A stretch of DNA of 64,000 nucleotides from Patagioenas fasciata (Eukaryota > Chordata > Aves > Columbiformes > Columbidae). Shown here piece after piece: positions 56,101-64,000 of the stretch. Position 1 is the first letter of the stretch. Every line of letters begins with the position of its first letter. The notes below the pieces were generated by a model. The model had not been told where the DNA came from and searched no databases. It was given only the letters and a program-made list of their open reading frames with translations. The translations under genes and the position numbers were made by a program. Location: the NCBI RefSeq assembly GCF_037038585.1, contig NC_092523.1, forward strand, positions 42,559,001 through 42,623,000, given 5' to 3'.

Positions 56101-57631
56101 TTGCTCATTAGTCACATTCTCATGAGCCTAGACATGAAAAACACACAAAATAGGTCTTATAGAGCTGTGAAGGACAAAACTTTCAAACAATGATGTTTTG
56201 AGTCCTAATTCCAGAGAGGTTTTAGAATAATGTAAATACCTGAATGAGATTTGGAGGATTGTCCTAGAACTAAATTGAAGAATATGCTGTTTTCTGGGTT
56301 GGAGCCCTTTTGTCTTGTCCTTTTTAATGCAGTTATTCTGTTGTAACAGCTTTAATCAAACATTCTGCTGATTATATGCTCTGCATAGTCTTTGAGCACA
56401 CTTTACAACAGCTTTTAGCCCTATCACAGGGGCAAATTCAAGCCAGGAAGAATGTTACACAAACAAGACCTAAATAATTGCTAATCAAGCACAGAGCCAT
56501 ATCTACTTATGACTCGTCAGCCTGTGCTTGTTAACCTTAATCCAGTAATAAGATACTAGCAGAGAGAGGACTATTAATACTGTGACTTCTTGCCTTCCAG
56601 CTAAGATGGTTTTGTCCCTATGGATTCACCCCTGAAATTTTTTGTCAAGTTGGTTAAAAAGTTTTCAAGTTTCTGTGAAATAGCTTCATTTTATCTGATA
56701 CACACAGTGCCACTACTGTGACTAAAAACCTCTGTTTCCTCTTTCGGCATTGAGCTCCTGTTGCCTGTTTTTTCTTATCTGTTGCAAGAGGTCTAATCAT
56801 CAAGACTATGTAATCAACCCAATCCCACTTACACAGAAAGATACTATTTAATAAATTATGCAACACTGCACATCACATAGTCTCATAATTAGAATACTCA
56901 AGAATATGTATATTGGCATGTTACTCATAGGAAAAGAGCTTCACAAGATAGCAAGCAAATTTGCTACTGCAGTAAATATGAACACAGTTGCATTTTGCAC
57001 TTGTGGTTTTCCCTAGGACATCACTAATAAAGCCTGCATTTCTCCGGAATCTCAGCCCTATGCATTAATCACCTACCTTTCTCTAGCACTTTAATTTTAC
57101 AGGCCTGGTTCAAATGAAGAAATAGAAACGTATGTTTTCCATATATTAATGCTTGATTTCCCCCTCAGAGAATTGTTAACAGTATTTAGAAAGATTCCTG
57201 AAAACAGGCACAGAGTCTACAGGGAATCAAGAATACAGCCTCATCTACGGTTTATCTTCAGTGGTAATGACCCATCACAAATAAGCACTAAAAGCTAAAA
57301 GGAATTCAGGAAGAGATAAAGGGAGTGATTGGAAACATGGAAAGTTTTTCCTGTGAGAACTGATCGAAGAGATCAGCCTTAGTTTCTCAGGAAGAATAAT
57401 AAGGGACAGGCAAGTATATCAACCATTGTGGCATGGAGGAATCGGTCTGGAAAGAAACACCTTCCTACACCACAAAGCAGCAGACAGTGATTTTAAGTGA
57501 AAAGAAACAATGATCATTTTCATAAAGAAAAATAACATTCTTATAACACTAAGTGTGGAAGCAGTGTTGAAAGAATTCTGTTGGCAGCAAGATGTCAACA
57601 GAGCTCCAAGTTTTGACAACAAACCACGAGT

Positions 57632-57690
57632 TAAAAAAAACAAACAAACAAAAAAAAAAAAAACCACAAAAACAAAAAACAAAAAACCCC
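57632..57690. repeat. A/AAAC low-complexity patch
   Basis: A runs broken by CAAACAAACA and CAAAAAAC. It produces spurious Lys/Asn/Thr-rich open frames on plus and Phe/Val-rich ones on minus. Confidence 0.85.
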
Positions 57691-60284
57691 ACCAAAACTA
57701 ATCTAAAAGTGAATGCAAAATAAAAGTGAAGATAACAGATCACCCAATGACAGCCCTGTTAAAAACTTAGTTGTGTGTTCATATTTTAGCTCCCACGGGC
57801 ATTTTCTTACACCTTTCTCCAAAGAGGAGGAATCCAACTCCTATCAAACCTCTGGCTGCAGAGAACAAGGCTGTATGGTCCACACACATGAGAACTGTTC
57901 TCTGCCAGCTCCCCAGCGCTGCCTGTTTTCTTACCTCCAGGCGCAGCAACCAAAGAAATACTGGGTTTCTGCTCAATACTAAAGATATTTCAGACTATAT
58001 CCAACAATTTTAGGAAAACTTTTCATCATTTCAACGGTGTTATTTACAACTAAATATATGATGGAAAAGAATTGGTCCTTCTATCTAAATTTTGCAGCTG
58101 CTTCTTGGGAAACAAACTCAATTTTTACTGTTTACTTCAGTGAAATTACATTACTGCTACAAGCTGGCTGTGGGGCAATTAGCAGTTTGCTCATTAGTTG
58201 TCCATGCCCATCATGGGCAAAGTCAGGGATTCCAACCTGGAAAAAGGGACAATGCTACTAAAGTCATTAGTCATCATCAGAGTGCCCGAAAAGCTGAGGG
58301 AGCTTCCACAGGCTGACTTCACAGTTAATGAAGCCCTTCATTTGCATTTCACCATTTCATATTAGATTAAAAACCGTAACTCAGGATGTACCTTCTGGAA
58401 ACCTTTTTTTTAATTCTTTTTTTTGGGTGAGTTGTTTTTACCTAAACCCCTTCCTAATCCCCTTTCTCTCTAGGACAATGAAGGCCAGGCTGGAGAGCAG
58501 ACAGCTAGCTGAGGCCATTGCTCTGTGGGTTGAGTTAAGCAGACCCAGCTGCCCAAGTTTTAGTGAATGATTCTGTGATGCAGCCAGCACCCCAGGCCCA
58601 CTACACCTCCCAAAGAAACCAGCTCAATCTCCTCCACCCCATGGGCTAACACAGATCCTTCAAACACCAAGGATGCCAGCTGTCCAGTCCTGAAGCCAGT
58701 GCTCATCACTTTATGGATTCCCTGGTCTATTAATTGAATACCTCCTGCCACAGTATCTCTAAAAGCTTCAAGCTTCTCTGGAAAACAGCCCACCCCATGG
58801 CGAAAACAGCCTTCAGTCACCTGTTGCTAGCAGGCTACTCAGCTAGAGGAAGATCTGCTCTTCCCATTAATCCTTCATGAGTCATTTAATGCAGACCTTA
58901 ATCACCCTTCATAGCATTCTGTAACTGTAATTGCCTCACAGATTTTTTTTTTTTTTTTTTTAAATGAAAAGGCTCAGTAAATCTCACGTTGACAGTCAAC
59001 TTTTAAACAGTTTCTCCAAAACAGCAGATACACTCCTGTTCCACTACAGATAACTGGAGGTAGCTCTAAGGGAGAAGCGGCATTAAGAAATCTAACTGTT
59101 TTTCTCATTTATTTGACCCCTACAAAAAAGTGGAATTGTTTTAATAGATTCCCATGGTCCAAGATGTGACAAAGACAAAGGAATTTTTCCATTGTTTGAA
59201 TATTTTTAAGTCTTATTTAATTGTATTCATTTTCTGACAATATATTTTCAAACTATAATCTCTCATTTTCAATAGCAAAAGTATGTCTTGTGTCAAAAAC
59301 ATGAGCATGATGCTTATAAATGCGTAAATGTAACTTCAGCCCAGATATAGAGGTCTGTGATAACAAATGAATAGGTGGATACTAACATCTTTTGGGGCAA
59401 GTTGTAAGAAATGAAATGCAGCAGTCAAGTTTATAAATATCTCAGTATCTCTGGTTAAACCTAAGCCATCACACCATTATGCATTTTAGAAGGCTTTTAC
59501 ATCCATTCTAGATTGAATGTGTAGTACATTACAGCCTGATAAACGATTGACGGGAAAGTATTTTAAAATGTCATGCCTTTCTGGTGCCTGACAAACATCG
59601 TGAAATGTCACCATTCACTTCTGCAGTAACTGTCAGCTCAGGTCTTCTGCAGTTTCCTAGGAACCGCACGTGTATCATTAATATTAGACAGGTTGTCCAA
59701 TTAAAGATGAGTAACCACTGCCATTTTGAGGTCAGGCTGTACTTATACAGTAATTTCCCAAAGTGTAGGGACAAAAAGTTTAGCACCTACTAATTATCTA
59801 TACTATGAGTCAAGGCAGTGTCACGTCACTAGTCATGGTCTAATGTGAAACGGTTAGCCTTAAAATGTAGAGTATTTCACTCATGAGAGTGCAAGCCATA
59901 TGGAAAAAAAACAGCTAACTACTGGAAAGTTTAAGTGCTTAATGAACTGTTTTGCAAATCAGCCTCAAAAGACCCTTAAAAACTAGAGTCCTTCTACTTT
60001 CCTGCATTTCTTATGGAAAAGCCAGCAACGATCCTGAAATAACAGACTTAGTGTTTTTGATTACTTACAGTTGCTTGTCATTTTTAATATGGCACCCAGT
60101 GAAATTTTATTCTATATAAATGGCATGGAAAATCTCAGGACCTCTGCTGGCAAGAAATTCATTCATTAAATGTGACTGAAGACTTTCTTATGGTCCACAT
60201 TTTTATTAGAAGTTTAAAAAGAAAGAAATTTTCTGGAGATCAACTACATGGAAAACCAAAGATTATAAAACAAATTTCTCCTTT

Positions 60285-60365
60285 TAATATGAAAAAAGTA
60301 AGAGAGGGAAAGAAGAAAATTAATAAGGAGGTAAGATAGAAAAGTAAAAGAATTAGAAAATTCAG
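60285..60365. repeat. purine-rich patch in CPE intron 1
   Basis: About 80 bases dominated by A and G on plus (AAGTAAGAGAGGGAAAGAAG and similar), hence pyrimidine-rich in the CPE transcript. No exact unit. Confidence 0.6.
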
Positions 60366-63300
60366 ATTTCTATCATCCTGTATACTAGATGTCTGCAACC
60401 TGCCTTAACAGCATTTCAATAGAAACATTGATCTCCATGACTTCTATGAAAATGGCATTGAAAAATAATAGAACTGCAATGCAGCGTTAGTTTCTGTATC
60501 ATTGTACGGGCCTTATATAATTTGGGGGCGATATTTACTAAGATGAAGCATTAGCCTAACCTTGCTGCAGCAGAAACTACTGGAAGATTCACAGGTGTCT
60601 TATACGAAAGCGGAAATGGGTCAACACTGAAGGCCTTTGAAAAATCTAATCTTTCACTTTCTTACCACTAACTGCTAGAAAATACACTGAGAAGAAAACA
60701 AGAGGAAAATAAAATCAAGGATCTTTTGGCACTTTCCTGCTTTAAACAAATGCATGCATTTTTAACAGCTATGATTCAAGAGTAGTCTCAAGCTCTTTCT
60801 GGAAATTTTCATATTCATTTAAATGCTATTAGATAAAATAAAAGCTAACGATGAACTCTGTAGAGCACATTAAACCCAGAGTAAAAGCTCACCAAGAACA
60901 GTTACGTTTCTGCTGGCCTTGACACATACAAATTAAGACGTGATCTCTATACTACTCAGCATAAAGTCTGTCGGTTGGGCTGCAAAATAGGATCTTACAT
61001 GTCTTTGTGCTGAAAATTAAATTCCTCAGACAGATTTCCTCACGCTCAAGACATTTATTTCCACCAAAAAGGTTCTACATGACTTGATGCTTTCTCCAGG
61101 TTTCCAACAGCCCACTCTCACCCCTGCAGCTACAGGACTTGGCAGCACAGAAACGGGCAAAGCATCTGCTTAGCTCCTATGGTTTCCACCTACAGCTCTT
61201 TGCTGGCACATCCCGCTGCTGATCTCTCCACAGCACCCCATGCTTACACTGAAGCATTGCACGGTGTAGCACTGAGATCAGTGTTTTGGGTCAAGCCAAT
61301 TTGCTTTACCAGAGAGCAGAACAGCTTTTGCCTACTAGATTTTTGTCAATGCACATGAACAGATGGTGCTGTCCAACAGAATTCATGATGATTCTTTAAA
61401 CCATAAAAAATCATTTGTAAAGCAAAAAAAAGTATACTTATTTAATCAAAACCCTTAACTTAAAAAGAAACACTGAAATGTGATACACACAAAACTCTCA
61501 TTTTGTGTAGATGTGTTTAAAAGCACTCTCTGAAGTTCAAAGCAGATTTCTAAAATCATCAGAATTTTAGAAGTAACAAATATCCGTCTATATATACAAC
61601 CAGATTAACCAAATTAGTATTTCATTGCATTTTTCATGCTCTAGGAAAACCAAATAGGACTTTGCATTTACAGAATTCATTACAGCCTTACAGTTGCAGG
61701 TATGGTAAGCTCAGCACTGAAGGTGAGATTCCTCAGAAATCAAACATGAAACAAACTGTCCTGAACCCCCCGCTTAGACACTATGGCAGAGTATGAGACG
61801 GGTACAGTTTTTCCACTTCCTATTTTTTTTCTCTCGCTGCAAGAAAAAGAAAAAATGAACCAAATCATACCCTGTGATTCTCTGTGAAGGGCACTGGCAG
61901 TACGGAGGTGACACAACTCTCTGTGTGTCCACGGCAATGTTAGGTGTAGGGTACAACTGATTCAATTCATTTTTTCCACTACACTCAGTAAGAGGGGGAC
62001 TTTTCCATTTAGAAGTATGTGTGACCAAGTGAATTTTCATTTCAAAGACATTCACTGTGTCCCTTGAGTTTTTCTTGGCACATGGAGAAAAGATACTTTT
62101 TAAATCCATCATCAAAATGGAGTTTCTGATGAAGAGAAAGTTGATATGTAATTTAGACATGTATTTATGATGGGTCCTCATCAAGTTCACTTAACAAGCT
62201 TTCTCTCTTCAGCAAAGTCTAGAACTGGCTTTTTCACTTCAATTATGAATGTACCCGTCAGCCATCAGAGTACTTCAAAAGCACTGAGCTTGTCTATCTC
62301 ATTCCTTTTGCATGCAACAAATATACAGGAAGTTTCAAAGCTAAACTAGTTCAAATGCCTCCTAACAGCAGGAGACACATTTGGGCTCTGCTTTTCTTCA
62401 TCCTAATTTCACAAAGACAAGAAATAAAAGTTGGAAATAACTCATTCATTTCCAGATCCCAGACTCAAAAGTCAAACAGGTACACAGAAATGCTGGACAA
62501 AAGAAGGTGAAGAAACAAAAGTACCTCTCCCTTTTTACCAGAAACAAACAAAAAAATCAATTTTAAAAGTGTCAATAATTCTTTTCCAGTAAGTCATACA
62601 GGCCAAATTCATCATCGCCATGAGGCTTCTCTGTGCCAAATGGGTGGCCAAAAGCATGGAATTGCAGGCATGAGCTTGACCGGAGGCTGTTTCCAGGCTG
62701 GAAATGATGGGTGCTGTGATTTCCCCAGAGCAGAAAGCAAATCTGGAGAGGTGCTGAGAGAGTAAAGTCAGACCAGTGTTCCTCCCCTGTAGCCTCATGC
62801 CCCAGAACTCACAGCAAAGCTGTGGTTCAGGAGGAAAGCCAGCTAGGGCAGCTCTCAGGGCACCAGTGTGTCCAAGGGAAGAGCACTCACAGGGTTCATC
62901 TTCACCTAGCAAAACTCTTTGTGTTTCCTCTCAATAGATGAGAGTTATTTCTGACTGAAAAGTATTACAATTCCCATCAAGAGTATGACTTGGGTCCTTG
63001 GAAACATACTTTCTGTGCTTAAGCACCTAGGAACAATTAGTAGCAAGCCCCTAGATTTCTTCCCTTGATTTCCAGGAGACTTTCTGAGGCATCACAATGG
63101 CACATGTTATTCCACCAAGGCTACACGTAGCGGATGCTCCTTCTTTACCGGTGACTGGAATGTTATTTTATTCCACTGCTGTTTTGTCACAGTGTGAAAA
63201 AACCTGTGGGCTGCAGATCTGTGATTGAAACAGATGATGCTAAAGTGCATTGGTCATTCTTAACAGATGGAGAGGGATAAAACCTCCTCATAAATATACA

Positions 63301-64000
63301 TCTGTAACAAGTCCCTCATATCTATTATACAACATGTTACAGAACAAGAGTGGCATTTGCACTGGCATATTTATTTAGCTTCCCTTGCTTTGATGAGCCT
63401 GAATATTTACCCATCTTAGCTTCTGTGGTTATGGCCATAGAGTTGACAGAAAGAGTTTAAAGTGCCCTTTTAAAATAAATTACAGAAATAAAGACTTCGC
63501 AAACTGCTGAAGTTTATTACGCTGTTACTTTGTTTCTTTTGTGGAAAAAAATATGAAAAATAGACTTGTGATGACTAAGAGAGGACACCATTTACGTCAG
63601 AACATAAATGACCCAATTTATGTCAATATACTCAGAAACCAACAAATACTCAGGTAGCTTCTTTTAGTCCTGATACTCTTTTCGCACCATGCTTCTGATA
63701 TAAAGATTTTTAAAAAATATAACTCCATCTTTTTGGGAGTTATGAGGCTTTTTCACCAGAAAAACTGCAGCTGCAGTGTAGGCTTAAAAACCTGGGAAGC
63801 TATGTGAAACCTTGATTCAAAAGTGGCTTATTGATATCTTTTTTGTTGTTGTTGTACTTCACCACCAGCCTGATTTTAGCAGGTAATACTCTCTTAAGTT
63901 TCTGCATTTCAGGTATGAATTCTATGTGATAAGCAGCAGTAAATCTTGATTGTACTTGTTCTTGAGATAGTAACAGTTAAATCAGGTCAGTATGAAGCAG

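Larger units (their letters stand above)
55331..64000 (-). other. CPE intron 1, 3' part (continues past the window)
   Basis: Everything from the exon 2 acceptor to the window end. No GC-rich, CpG-dense first exon or signal-peptide coding sequence is visible, so exon 1 must be farther away, as in other vertebrates where intron 1 is long. It contains a degenerate AT minisatellite (55914-56100), an A/AAAC patch (57632-57690), a T run (about 58941-58961), a purine-rich patch (60285-60365), and three locally GC-richer segments at about 58440-58850, 61080-61290 and 62600-62910 of unknown nature. Confidence 0.85.

Noticed and set aside
57419-57743. Phe- and Val-rich minus-strand frames
   Set aside because: Direct translation of the A/AAAC low-complexity patch at 57632-57690.
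55331-64000. Search for CPE exon 1 and a CpG-island promoter
   Set aside because: No GC/CpG-dense stretch or signal-peptide coding sequence on the minus strand. Exon 1 must lie beyond the window.

Overview
This is vertebrate genomic DNA, almost certainly from a bird. It is AT-rich and gene-poor, with spliced GT-AG exons, microsatellites and many A/T homopolymer runs. It carries two CR1 LINE fragments that end in the ATTCTGTG-type repeat typical of sauropsid CR1 elements. A turtle or crocodilian is less likely but cannot be excluded by eye.

The one certain gene is carboxypeptidase E (CPE), on the minus strand. Eight exons, which I number 2 to 9 from the known vertebrate gene structure, lie between 55330 and 37864. 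All splice sites are GT-AG, the phases agree throughout, and together they encode 374 continuous residues ending at a TAA at 37864-37866. Exon 1 (5' UTR, signal peptide, propeptide and start of the catalytic domain) is not in the window. It must lie beyond base 64000, so 55331-64000 is the 3' part of intron 1. The zinc ligands, catalytic Glu, substrate-binding Asn-Arg and Tyr, transthyretin-like domain and acidic amphipathic C-terminal helix are all present. The gene looks intact and functional, and codes for the prohormone-processing exopeptidase of secretory granules.

Layout: 1-36200 is the region 3' of CPE and holds no gene I can recognise. It contains simple repeats, a 5'-truncated but open CR1 copy (26563-27349), a pyrimidine-rich tract (17080-17410), and three speculative candidates: a splice-flanked noncoding exon (16065-16124), a splice-flanked possible coding exon (30156-30297), and a stop-free frame of 221 codons (34696-35358). 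36200-37863 holds the CPE 3' UTR and three possible poly(A) signals. 37864-55330 is CPE exons and introns, with a second CR1 fragment in intron 5 (47092-47340). 55331-64000 is CPE intron 1, with no second gene recognised.

Most short open frames in the window look like chance frames in AT-rich DNA, and many open only at a non-ATG start. I found no rRNA, tRNA or CRISPR array, and no clearly new biological system. The candidates listed are leads that need RNA or comparative data.
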